Shown here: positions 8,965 to 16,977 of the stretch, one piece after another | Position numbering within the stretch: position 1 is the stretch's first letter | Layout: the number at the start of each line of letters is the position of its first letter | From: Candidatus Rokuibacteriota bacterium | GTDB taxonomy: Bacteria; Methylomirabilota; Methylomirabilia; Rokubacteriales; CSP1-6 | Reading direction: 5' to 3' | Assembly: GCA_003220535.1 (NCBI GenBank) | Contig: QHSU01000061.1 | Location: 62,001-126,000 of the forward strand | Length of the DNA: 64,000 nt | Made by a program: the position numbers and the translations under genes | The notes under the pieces: model-generated | What the model saw: only the letters and a program-made list of their open reading frames with translations | Told to the model about the DNA's origin: nothing | Databases searched by the model: none

Positions 8965-9183
8965 ATGGCGGAGAGCTGGGAAGTTCTGATGCTGAGAGGC
9001 CTGGCGGCCACCGACGAGCGCGCCGAGAAGTTCGCGGGCACGCTGGTCATCCACCGGGAAGGGAGCGCAGAGCCGGTCGAGTCCGTGTCCGTGTCGATCA
9101 AGCGCACGATCCTCGCCGAGCTGCACGAAAACCTCGGGCGACTTCTCGCCCGGTCCACAGGGATCAGACGGAGATCCTCATGA
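8965..9183 (+). CDS. Small hypothetical protein coupled to the selenoprotein gene
   Basis: A 72-residue protein, MAESWEVLML..., with no motif I recognise; predicted soluble and mixed-charge. Its stop codon overlaps the ATG of the selenoprotein gene (ATGA at 9180-9183), which argues for translational coupling and a linked role. A TAAGAT box at 8952-8957 lies seven bases before the ATG and there is no Shine-Dalgarno sequence, suggesting a leaderless start. I cannot assign a function. Confidence 0.65.
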   Translation: MAESWEVLMLRGLAATDERAEKFAGTLVIHREGSAEPVESVSVSIKRTILAELHENLGRLLARSTGIRRRSS

Positions 9184-10801
9184 CACGCATTCGCGTCCTG
9201 AGCCCCCTCGGTGTCGCGACTCGCGACACGGTCAGCGTGCCGCCGCTGCCCGGATCGCTGGCCGGGCTAACGGTGGGCTTCCTCGACAACCGCAAGGCGA
9301 ACTTCGACCGACTCGCCGATGAGATCGGCGCACTCCTGCGCACCGAGCACGGCGTGAAGGCCGTCATCCGGCGCCGTAAGGCCAATGCCGCGACGCCGGC
9401 CGCGCCGGAGATCCTCGCCGGCCTGGCCAAGGACTGCGACGTCGTCTTCGCCGGATCGGCCGACTGAGGGTCGTGCACGTCGTGGAGTCTCCACGACGCC
9501 ATCGAGCTGGCGAAGGCCGGCACGCCCGCCGGCGTGATCGGGACGACCGTCTTCCAGGGACTCGCGGTGAGCGAGCTGGGCGCGCTCGGTATCATCGGAC
9601 TCCCCCTGGTGATGATCGAGCACCCGCTCGGCGGTGAGCGCAGCGAAGGCATCGCGCGCAGAGCGCGCCAGGCGGTCGATCAGCTGACCAAAGCGCTGAA
9701 TACGCCGACCGGAGCCACCCCTGGTGAGATCGGGCGTGCGGAGCCGGGTCGCACCTTTCTCGGGCCACCCTCGGTGCAAGCCGACCTCACGGACCTCGCT
9801 ACAACAGACGATCCCGAAGGAATCCTGGCCGCCTTCTGCGAGCGCGAATGGTGCGATGGGCTGCCGATCGTGCCGCCGACCGAGGCGCGCGTTCAGGCCA
9901 TGCTGGCCGGTGCGCCAGCCGACCGCTCGCTCGGCGCGATGCCCCCGCTGTGGCGCCAGGCGACGCTCAAGAAGCTCGCCGTCAACGCCGTGATGGCCGG
10001 CTGCGAGCCCAGGCACTTCCCGCTCCTCGTCGCCGCGGTGCAGGCCATGCTCGAGCCGTCATTCAACTTGTACGGCGTCCAGGCGACGACGCATCCGGTC
10101 GCTCCGCTCCTGATCGTGCACGGCCGATCGCGGCCGAACTCGGCGTGCACGGCGGGAGCGGCTGCTTCGGTCCCGGCTTTCGCGCCAACGCGACGATCGG
10201 CCGGGCGATCCGGCTGATTCTGATGAACGTCGGCGGCGCCTGGCCTGGCCGGTACGACATGGCGACCCAGGGCAGTCCTGCGAAGTTTTCCTACTGTGTC
10301 GCCGAGTGTGCCGACACCACGCCCTGGGGCGCGCTCCACGAGGGCAACGCCGTCACCGTGTTCGGCGGGGAGCCGCCGCACAACGTGAACGACCACGTGT
10401 CGACGACCGCCGCCGGCATTCTCACGACCGTGGCGGACACGGCGGTCTCGCTCGGGTCGAACGTCGGCTGGTATTTCTCTCAGAGTCAGCTGCTGATCGT
10501 GCTCGGACCAGAGCACGCCCAGACGATCGCGAACGACGGGTTCAGTCGCGCGGACGTCCAGCGCTTCGTCTTCGAGCGCGCGCGGCTGCCACTGCGGACA
10601 CTCAAGCTCGGAGGCATGTGGGGCATCCAGGACTGGCCGCGCTGGATGCACGCGATCACCGACGACGACGCGCTGCTGCCGCAGGTGCCGTCGCCGGAGG
10701 ACGTGCTGGTCATGATCGCGGGCGGCCCGGGCAAGCACTCGGCGGTCGTCCCGAACTGCACCTTCAGCCGCGCCGTGTCCCGCCCGATCCGGGCGATCTG
10801 A
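9180..10801 (+). CDS. UGSC-family selenoprotein fused to a conserved C-terminal domain; one frameshift
   Basis: About 540 residues. The first part (MTRIRVLSPLG...VGFLDNRKANFDRL...DCDVVFAGSAD) reaches a TGA at 9465-9467 followed in frame by GSCTSWSLHDAIELAKAGTPAGV, the hallmark of the UGSC family, where U is selenocysteine. Reading through TGA continues without interruption to about 10124. There the conserved sequence moves to another frame: ...HPVAPLLIVHG joins PIAAELGVHGGSGCFGPGFRANATIGRA, which runs on to the TGA at 10799-10801. One missing base near 10124 explains this. UGSC proteins are thioredoxin-like in outline, with unproven function. The C-terminal part (from about 9790; WCDGLPIVPPTEARV...) resembles a conserved protein often encoded separately beside UGSC genes, so a fusion is inferred. 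If the frameshift is real the gene is broken; a sequencing or assembly error is equally possible. Confidence 0.8.
9465..9498 (+). promoter_or_regulatory. Selenocysteine codon TGA with bacterial SECIS-like hairpin
   Basis: TGA at 9465-9467 is followed by a perfect nine-base-pair stem, CGTCGTGGA (9478-9486) and TCCACGACG (9490-9498), closing a GTC loop. The loop starts with G about 20 bases after the UGA. Bacterial SECIS elements bound by SelB typically place a short apical loop with an early G about 16-37 nt after UGA, so position and loop both fit. Confidence 0.75.
10121..10127 (+). other. Frameshift site in the selenoprotein gene
   Basis: The conserved protein sequence requires one extra base here: ...VHG is read in one frame up to 10124 and PIAAELG in another from 10124. 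The local sequence CACGGCCGATCG would restore the frame with one added C. Either a real mutation or a short-homopolymer error. Confidence 0.7.
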
Positions 10802-10819
10802 CCTGTCACGGTCCGGGCG

Positions 10820-10834
10820 CGCGCCTCCGGCGCG
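10820..10834. terminator. Weak hairpin between convergent genes
   Basis: CGCGCC-TCC-GGCGCG forms a six-base-pair stem between the convergent stop codons at 10801 and 10841. There is no T-tract. It could serve as a bidirectional terminator. Confidence 0.3.
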
Positions 10835-10840
10835 TCCGAG

Positions 10841-11767
10841 TCACCGGCTGTCGACGATCAGGAGACCCAGTGCGCTGACGAGCATCAGGGCGCCGACGGC
10901 GCCTGCGGCGCCGAGCCTCTCGCCGAAGAGCGCTACGCCCAGGATGGTTGCCGTCAAGGGCTCGAGCAGCGTCGTGACGCCGGCGACGGATGCGGGCACG
11001 TGGCGGAGCCCGACCGTGTAGATGGCGTAGGCGCCCGCGGTCGCGACGCCCCCGAGATAGAGCAGCCACGGCCAGCCGAGCGCCACCTGAGAGAGCGGCG
11101 CCTCCGTCCAGAGAAGGGCCGGCGTCAGAAGGGCAGCCCCGACCGTGAACGTGAGCGCGGTCAGGGGGAGCGGCGCGGACCGCGCCAGGCTCGCCTTCGC
11201 CGCGAGAACGTACAGCGCATAGGCGAGACCCGCGACGAGGGCCAGCAACGTGCCCGCGAGGAATCGCGCCGACGGATCGAACGACCCGGCCGGCGCGGCG
11301 ACGAGGATCGCGGTGCCGACGACGCCGAGTGCCTGCGCTCCGCGAACGCGCGCCGTCAGACGCTCACCGAGCAGCCAGGGGGCGAGCGTCGCGATCACGA
11401 GCGGCGCCGAGCAGATCGCGACGAGGGCGACGACCGCGATCCCGCTGAGCGTCACGGCGGTGAAGTACGCCGCCTGGTAGCTCGCCATGCACGCGCCCAT
11501 CGCGAGGCAGCGCCAGCGATCACGGGGTGCGACGGCGAACGACCCCGCGGTCGTCGACGTCGCGAGCAGCAGGAGGATGGCGGCGATCCAGAGGCGCGCG
11601 ATGCCGACCAGCAGCGGGCTCGCCGCGGCGCGGTCGGCGAGCACCGTCATCACCGAGCCGCTGGTCCCCCAGGAGATCGCGGCGAGCGCGATGAGGACCA
11701 GGCCGCCGATGGTCCAGGGGGCTTGACGCGCTCGGTGCACGCCGCGATCATAGCTCGGGCGCGGCAT
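10841..11767 (-). CDS. EamA/DMT-family metabolite permease
   Basis: A 308-residue inner-membrane protein with about ten hydrophobic segments arranged as two EamA repeats, the second starting near the LAGTLLALVAGLAYALYVLAAK segment. Typical signatures are AAISWGTSGSV at the first helix and a final LLEPLTATILGVALFGERL. DMT permeases export or import amino acids, nucleosides or other small metabolites; the substrate is not readable. It stands alone, convergent with the selenoprotein gene and divergent from the next dehydrogenase. Confidence 0.9.
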   Translation of the reverse strand: MPRPSYDRGVHRARQAPWTIGGLVLIALAAISWGTSGSVMTVLADRAAASPLLVGIARLWIAAILLLLATSTTAGSFAVAPRDRWRCLAMGACMASYQAAYFTAVTLSGIAVVALVAICSAPLVIATLAPWLLGERLTARVRGAQALGVVGTAILVAAPAGSFDPSARFLAGTLLALVAGLAYALYVLAAKASLARSAPLPLTALTFTVGAALLTPALLWTEAPLSQVALGWPWLLYLGGVATAGAYAIYTVGLRHVPASVAGVTTLLEPLTATILGVALFGERLGAAGAVGALMLVSALGLLIVDSR

Positions 11768-11826
11768 CGTCCGCGGACCATCGAAACCGTCCGGACGCGC
11801 TTCAGAACACCAGGGGGAGCCCGGCC

Positions 11827-12729
11827 ATGAAGATCGGATTCATCGGAGTCGGCGCCATGGGCCAGCCGATGCTGGCGAACCTCGTGAAGCAGGGGCACGA
11901 CGTCGTCGCCTTCGACCTGGCCGAGCCTGCCCTCGCCGGCGCTGTCAGGCTCGGTGCGGCCCGCGCGGCCTCGGCGGCCGCGGCCGCGCGTGAGGGCGAG
12001 CTGGTGATCACGGTGCTCCCCTCGTCTTCGCACGTCGAGTCGGCGTACCTCGGCGCCGGCGGCATCCTCGAAGGGGTCGTCGCTGGTCGCCTGTGCATCG
12101 ACATGTCCACGATCGATCCGAGCGTGTCGCGCCGGGTCGCGGAGGCGGTGAGCCGGCGTGGCGTGCGCTTCCTCGACGCGCCGGTGTCGGGGGGCGTCCC
12201 CCGCGCGCAGGACGGGACGCTGGCGATCATGGTCGGCGGCGACGCGCGCGACCTCGAGGAGGCCCGCCCCGTGCTGGCGGCCATGGGAGCCAACATCATC
12301 CACGTCGGACCGGTGGGGTCGGGTGAGGTCGCCAAGCTCTGCAACAACCTGATCGCGGGCGTCGCCGCCGTCGCGGTCAGCGAGGCGTTCCGCATCGCCG
12401 AGGGGTTCGGCGTCGACGCGAAGGTCCTGACCGACGTGATCTCGAAGTCGTCGGGCCATACCTGGGTGATGGAGCACATGCATCCGGTGGGCGGCCTCGT
12501 GCCGAAGGCGCCCTCGAGCCGTGACTACGCTCCCGGCTTCACCACGGATCTGATGGCGAAGGATCTGGGGCTGGCCGTCAACGCCGCACGCGAGCTGCGC
12601 GTGCCGGTCGTCGTGGCGCCGGCGGCGCAGCAGGCGCTCCGGCTCGCCTCGTCCCACGGTCTCGGGCGCAAGGACTTCTCGTCGGTGTACATGTTCCTCA
12701 AGCCGTCGAGCCGCGAGGCGCCGGTCTGA
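11827..12729 (+). CDS. NAD(P)-dependent 3-hydroxyacid dehydrogenase (GarR/tartronate semialdehyde reductase type)
   Basis: A 300-residue beta-hydroxyacid dehydrogenase. The Rossmann motif GVGAMG is at residues 7-12, the substrate motif DAPVSGG at 117-123, and the catalytic lysine at 170 in GEVAKLCNN. The family reduces tartronate semialdehyde or oxidises 3-hydroxyisobutyrate and similar acids; the exact substrate is not decided by sequence. CAGGGGGAGC precedes the ATG. A paralogue lies just beyond the AOR operon (16978-17862). A TATACT box at 12730-12735 directly after the stop codon may start the AOR operon. Confidence 0.92.
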   Translation: MKIGFIGVGAMGQPMLANLVKQGHDVVAFDLAEPALAGAVRLGAARAASAAAAAREGELVITVLPSSSHVESAYLGAGGILEGVVAGRLCIDMSTIDPSVSRRVAEAVSRRGVRFLDAPVSGGVPRAQDGTLAIMVGGDARDLEEARPVLAAMGANIIHVGPVGSGEVAKLCNNLIAGVAAVAVSEAFRIAEGFGVDAKVLTDVISKSSGHTWVMEHMHPVGGLVPKAPSSRDYAPGFTTDLMAKDLGLAVNAARELRVPVVVAPAAQQALRLASSHGLGRKDFSSVYMFLKPSSREAPV

Positions 12730-12778
12730 TATACTGCCGAGCGCTGCGCAAGCGCGTGAACGGCCGAGGAGGCTCGCC

Positions 12779-13099
12779 GTGTCGATGTACGTCATGCTGA
12801 GCACACTGTCCGAGTCGGGCCGCAAGGTGTTGCGCGGGCGCCCCGGATGGATCCGGAAGGTCAACGCCGACGTGCAGCGGATGGGCGCACGCGTCGTCGC
12901 CCAGTATGCGGTGCTGGGCCCCTACGACTTCGTCACCATCATCGAGGCGCCCGACAACGCCACCATCTCGCGGGTGTCCGTCGAGCTCGGCGCGCGCGGC
13001 GGCGTCGCCGGCATGACGATGGCGGCGATCCCCCTCGACGAGTTCATCAGCCGGCTGGAACGCGGCACGCACAGGCGCAACGAAAGGAAAAAGCGGTGA
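12779..13099 (+). CDS. GYD-domain / Lrp-AsnC ligand-binding-like small protein
   Basis: A 106-residue protein with the GYD-type alpha-beta fold pattern (MYVMLSTLSESGRKVL ... QYAVLGPYDFVTIIEAPDNATISRVSVELGARGGV). The GTG start has AGGAGG about five bases upstream. Its stop TGA overlaps the GTG of the polyferredoxin gene, so it is the first cistron of the AOR operon. GYD proteins are small dimeric proteins of uncertain role; here a ligand-sensing or accessory role for AOR is inference. Confidence 0.85.
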   Translation: MSMYVMLSTLSESGRKVLRGRPGWIRKVNADVQRMGARVVAQYAVLGPYDFVTIIEAPDNATISRVSVELGARGGVAGMTMAAIPLDEFISRLERGTHRRNERKKR

Positions 13100-13566
13100 G
13101 CGTTCTCAGGATCTATCCCGAGAAGTGCACGGGCTGCCTCCGCTGTGAGCTCGCGTGCTCGTACATGCAGACGGGCGAGTTCCAGCCGGCCAAGTCCGTG
13201 ATCCGGGTTTCCCCGTTCGAGGGGCACACCTCCTACGCGCCGTACACGTGCACGCAGTGCGCGGAGGGATGGTGCATGACGGCGTGTCCGGTGGGCGCGA
13301 TCACGATCAACGCCGTCGGCGCGAAGGACGTCCTCGACGACAAGTGCGTCGGCTGCAAGCTCTGCACGATCGCCTGCCCCTACGGGACGATGTTCTACGA
13401 TCCGGCGACGCGCAAGGCGTTCAAGTGCAACCTCTGCGGCGGTGCCCCGGCCTGCGCCGAGGCGTGCCCGACGGTCGCCATCACCTACGAGGACGTGGCG
13501 ACCGGCGACTGGCTCGGGGACTTCGCGCGCGAACGGACTGCGCGGATCCTCACGGGGGTGAGCTGA
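13096..13566 (+). CDS. Polyferredoxin, AOR electron-transfer subunit (AorA/HycB-like)
   Basis: A 156-residue iron-sulfur protein with sixteen cysteines in four groups (Cys11/14/17/21, 52/55/60/64, 84/87/90/94, 111/114/120/124), consistent with four [4Fe-4S] clusters. It resembles the small electron-transfer subunit of Aromatoleum-type AOR complexes. The GTG start overlaps the preceding stop (GTGA) and AAAGGAAAAAGC gives a purine-rich ribosome-binding stretch. It should carry electrons between the AOR catalytic subunit and the FAD subunit encoded next. Confidence 0.92.
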   Translation: MSVLRIYPEKCTGCLRCELACSYMQTGEFQPAKSVIRVSPFEGHTSYAPYTCTQCAEGWCMTACPVGAITINAVGAKDVLDDKCVGCKLCTIACPYGTMFYDPATRKAFKCNLCGGAPACAEACPTVAITYEDVATGDWLGDFARERTARILTGVS

Positions 13567-14891
13567 TGGCGGCCCGGCACCTGATCATCGGCGGCGGCAC
13601 CGCGGGCATGAACGCCATCCGGACCATCCGTGAAGAGGAGACCGAGCGGTCGGCGATCACGCTGGTGAGCGCCGAGAAGCCGTACTCCAGGATGGTGCTG
13701 CCGTACTACCTCGACCGCTCGATCGCCGAGTCGCACGTCTTCACCGCGACGGCGAAGGTGCTCGCGGACTGGGGCGTGACGACCCACCTGGGCAAGCGCG
13801 CGACCACGCTCGACACCAAAGCGAACGTGTGCGCCCTCGACGACGGCACGACCGTCGAGTACGACGACTGCCTGATCGCGACCGGCTCGTCGGCGGTCCG
13901 GGCGCCGGTGCCGGGCGCCGACGGCGGCGGCGTCCATTCGTTCTGGACCCTGGATCAGGCCCGCGGGGTGATCGCGCAGATCCAGCCGGGCGCCCACGTG
14001 GTGATGGTCGGGGCGGGCTTCATCGCCTTCACCATTCTCAATTCCATCCTGGCGCTGGGGGCCAAGCTGACGATCGTCGAGGTGGCTCCGCGCATCCTGC
14101 CGCGGATGATCGACGACACCGGCGCCGGGCTCGTGGAAGCGTGGCTCAAGAAGCATGGCGTCGGGATCCGCACCGGCGCCAAGCTCACGCGGATCGACGA
14201 TGTGAAGGGCCGGCAGCGACTCAAGCTGGCCGCGGGCGGCGACCTCGTCGCCGACGTCGTGATCATGGCGACGGGGATCCGGACCAATCTCGACTGGCTC
14301 AAGGGCGCTGGCGTGAAGGTGAATCAGGGCGTGGTCGTCGACGATCACCTGCGCTCGAGTGTCGCGAACGTCTACGCGGCCGGCGACGTGGCCGAGGGGC
14401 GCGATCTGATCTCCGAGGCCAACGCCGTCCACGCGATCGAGCCCACCGCGCAGGAGCACGGGCGCGTCGTGGGCGCCAACATGGCAGGTAGAGACGTTCG
14501 CTATCGCGGCAGCCTCATCATCAACATCGTCGAAGTCTGTCATCTCGACGTCGCGTCGTTCGGCGCCTGGGACGACACCCAGGCCGAGACCGCGAGCGGC
14601 GTCAAGGCGGACCGGCCCGCGTACCGCAAGCTGCTCTGGCGGGGCGACCGGCTCACGGGGGCCATCATCCTCGGGCCATCGAGCGACATCTGGACGACCA
14701 ACGACGTCGGGATGTTGAAGGGACTCGTGCAGTCCGGCGTCTCGCTCGGGCGCTGGAAGGCGTACTTGAAGAAGAACCCGTTCGACGTCAAGCCGGCGTT
14801 CATCGCGACGAAGACCACGAGCGCGCTGCTTCCCGAAACCATCCTGGGGCGCCCGTCGAAGGCCCCTGGGGAAACCCCGGTGGCCGTATGA
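13566..14891 (+). CDS. FAD-dependent NAD(P)H oxidoreductase, AOR complex subunit (AorC-like)
   Basis: A 441-residue pyridine nucleotide-disulphide-type flavoprotein. GGGTAG (residues 9-14) binds FAD, CLIATGSSA (102-110) closes the first domain, VMVGAGFIAF (147-155) binds NAD(P)H, and VYAAGDVAEG is the second FAD contact. The ATG overlaps the ferredoxin stop (TGATG), and the gene overlaps the AOR start. In characterised AorABC complexes this subunit exchanges electrons with NAD+, so a NAD-linked aldehyde oxidation or acid reduction is inferred. Confidence 0.9.
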   Translation: MAARHLIIGGGTAGMNAIRTIREEETERSAITLVSAEKPYSRMVLPYYLDRSIAESHVFTATAKVLADWGVTTHLGKRATTLDTKANVCALDDGTTVEYDDCLIATGSSAVRAPVPGADGGGVHSFWTLDQARGVIAQIQPGAHVVMVGAGFIAFTILNSILALGAKLTIVEVAPRILPRMIDDTGAGLVEAWLKKHGVGIRTGAKLTRIDDVKGRQRLKLAAGGDLVADVVIMATGIRTNLDWLKGAGVKVNQGVVVDDHLRSSVANVYAAGDVAEGRDLISEANAVHAIEPTAQEHGRVVGANMAGRDVRYRGSLIINIVEVCHLDVASFGAWDDTQAETASGVKADRPAYRKLLWRGDRLTGAIILGPSSDIWTTNDVGMLKGLVQSGVSLGRWKAYLKKNPFDVKPAFIATKTTSALLPETILGRPSKAPGETPVAV

Positions 14892-16837
14892 CTCCAGCGA
14901 CCGCGACCGCGCCAAAGCAACCCAAGACGAAATCCGCCACGACCGCGCGCCCCGGCGGCTTCGCCGGCAACCTCCTGCGGGTGGACCTCACGCGCCGCAC
15001 GTGCCGGGCCGAGCCGTGGAGCCCCGAGACGATGCGTGAGCAACTGGGCGGCGTCGGTCTCGGCGCGATGATCCTCTACCGCGAGACGGCGACGAAGGGC
15101 GGCAAGGGCAATGTCGCCTGGGACCATCCCGACAACCGGCTCGTGCTGGCGACGGGTCCGCTCGCTGGCCTGCCCGTGTGGGGCACGGGCGGCCTGACCG
15201 TCTGCACCATCGGTGCCGGGACCAACGGGCCCACCTCGACGCAGGCCAACGGCTTCTTCGGGACGAACCTGAAATATTGCGGCTATGACGCGATCATTAT
15301 CCAGGGGCAGTCGAAGGACTGGGTCTATCTCTACATCAACGACGACGTCGTGGAGCTCCGAGACGCGCGAGCGCTGATCGGCCTGGATACGTGGGAGACC
15401 CAGGGCGCGCTCAACCGGGAGACGGGGCTCGTGGGCCACCAGCTTTCGGTCTACTCGATCGGCCCGGCCGGCGAGCACCTCGTGCGCTTCGCCGCGATCC
15501 AGGGCGACTACGGCCACGTCGCGTCCAAGAACGGCTGCGGCGCCGTCATGGGCAAGAAGCGGCTCAAGGCGGTCGCGATCGTCAAGGGGACCAGGGCCCT
15601 GCGCGCCGCCGATCCGCGCGGCGTGGTCCAGGCGGCCGACGACATCGCCCACGATCTCCGCACCGACGCGTCGGCGCGCTCGCTCTACGAGTACGGCACG
15701 CTGCCGGGCGTCGTGAACCTCTCGAAGATGGGCGCTCTGCCGATCAAGAACTACACGACCAACCTGACCTCGAACGTCGCCGGCGCCGACATGAGCGCGT
15801 GGGAAGCGCCGAAGCTCCGCGAGAACTTCGACCACCGCGGCCACCAGTGCAACGCCTGCGGCATGCACCACTGCCACATGTCGGTCATCAGGCACGGCGA
15901 CCAGAAGGGGAAGATCGTCGACGAGCCTGAGTACGAGGGCTGGTCCGGTTGCGGATGGGCGATCGGTTCGGCCGACCGCGACGGCGTGGCGTGGCTCAAC
16001 ACTGAGTGCGACCGCGCGTGCGTCGACGTCAACGAGTGGGGTTGGCTCTGCGGCTGGGTCATGGAGTGCCAGGAGAAGGGCTACATCACCCGCGAGCAGC
16101 TCGGCTTCGAGCTCAAGTGGGGCGACATCAAGGGCGCCCACCGCCTTCTCCAGATGGTCAGTCGCCGGGAGGGGCTGGGGAGCCTCCTCGCCGAGGGCGT
16201 CAAGCGCGCCGCCGAAAAGCTGGGTGGGCCCGCCAAGGAGTGCGCGATCTACATCGAGAAGGGCGCGACGCCGCGCGGCCACGATCACCGCGCGCGGTGG
16301 GAGGAGATGCTCGACACGTGCACGTCGTCCACCGCGACGATGGAGACGGGCAACCCGGTGCATCCGACGGAGATCGGGCAGCCCGCGCGTATCAATCCCT
16401 TCGACGGCGAGCAGGTGGCCAGGTACGTCGCCGGGCTGCGCGGTCGACGGAGCTTCGAGGACTCGCTCGGCATCTGCATCTTCACGTCGCGGACCCGGCT
16501 TGAGAACCTCTGCCGCGCCCTCTCGGCGGCGACGGGCTGGACCTTCACCGTCGAGGAGGCCCAGCGCTTCGGCCGCCGCACTGCCGCCATCAACCGCGCC
16601 ACCGCGCTCCGCTGCGGCCACACCGGTGCCCTCGAGTATCCCTCGACCCGCTACGGCTCGACGCCCGTGGACGGCCCTGCGAAGGGCCAGGCCATCCGGG
16701 CGCAGTGGGAGAAGATGCTGGACACCTGGTATGCCGAGGTCGGCTTCGATCGCAAGACCGGCAAGCCGTGGCCGAAGACGCTGAAGGGGCTCGGGCTCGA
16801 CTGGCTGGCCAAGGACCTCTGGGGCAAGAAGGCCTAG
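14888..16837 (+). CDS. aor: Tungsten-type aldehyde:ferredoxin oxidoreductase catalytic subunit
   Basis: A 649-residue AOR-family protein oxidising aldehydes to acids at a tungsto- (or molybdo-) bispterin. The N-terminus GGFAGNLLRVDLTRRT and the pterin-binding GTGG/TNGPTSTQANGFFG segments are typical. One [4Fe-4S] cluster can be ligated by Cys321, Cys324 and Cys329 (CNACGMHHC) and Cys530 in DSLGICIF. The spacing between the second and third cysteine is four residues, one more than in the hyperthermophile enzyme. ATGA overlap with the FAD subunit. No cofactor-synthesis genes are adjacent. Confidence 0.94.
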   Translation: MTPATATAPKQPKTKSATTARPGGFAGNLLRVDLTRRTCRAEPWSPETMREQLGGVGLGAMILYRETATKGGKGNVAWDHPDNRLVLATGPLAGLPVWGTGGLTVCTIGAGTNGPTSTQANGFFGTNLKYCGYDAIIIQGQSKDWVYLYINDDVVELRDARALIGLDTWETQGALNRETGLVGHQLSVYSIGPAGEHLVRFAAIQGDYGHVASKNGCGAVMGKKRLKAVAIVKGTRALRAADPRGVVQAADDIAHDLRTDASARSLYEYGTLPGVVNLSKMGALPIKNYTTNLTSNVAGADMSAWEAPKLRENFDHRGHQCNACGMHHCHMSVIRHGDQKGKIVDEPEYEGWSGCGWAIGSADRDGVAWLNTECDRACVDVNEWGWLCGWVMECQEKGYITREQLGFELKWGDIKGAHRLLQMVSRREGLGSLLAEGVKRAAEKLGGPAKECAIYIEKGATPRGHDHRARWEEMLDTCTSSTATMETGNPVHPTEIGQPARINPFDGEQVARYVAGLRGRRSFEDSLGICIFTSRTRLENLCRALSAATGWTFTVEEAQRFGRRTAAINRATALRCGHTGALEYPSTRYGSTPVDGPAKGQAIRAQWEKMLDTWYAEVGFDRKTGKPWPKTLKGLGLDWLAKDLWGKKA

Positions 16838-16848
16838 CCCGCTAAAGT

Positions 16849-16869
16849 GCCCGGGCGGCGCGCCCGGGC
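16849..16869 (+). terminator. GC hairpin after the AOR operon
   Basis: GCCCGGGCG-GCG-CGCCCGGGC is a perfect nine-base-pair stem 11 bases after the AOR stop codon. No T-tract follows closely (GTCTTTCG ten bases on). Likely the operon terminator. Confidence 0.5.
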
Positions 16870-16913
16870 CCGGCGTCTTTCGACTCGCCAGGAGCCGGCC
16901 GAAAGCCCGTCCC

Positions 16914-16942
16914 TTGACCCCCTCCGCGCGGGTGTGTTATTT
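16914..16942 (+). promoter_or_regulatory. Candidate promoter (TTGACC-17-TTATTT)
   Basis: TTGACC at 16914-16919 is separated by 17 bases from an AT-rich hexamer TTATTT (16937-16942) in otherwise GC-rich DNA, 36 bases before the dehydrogenase ATG, which is preceded by a G-rich ATGGGGGTCCT stretch. Confidence 0.45.
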
Positions 16943-16977
16943 GTTGTCACTCATTCGAAACGGGTCATGGGGGTCCT

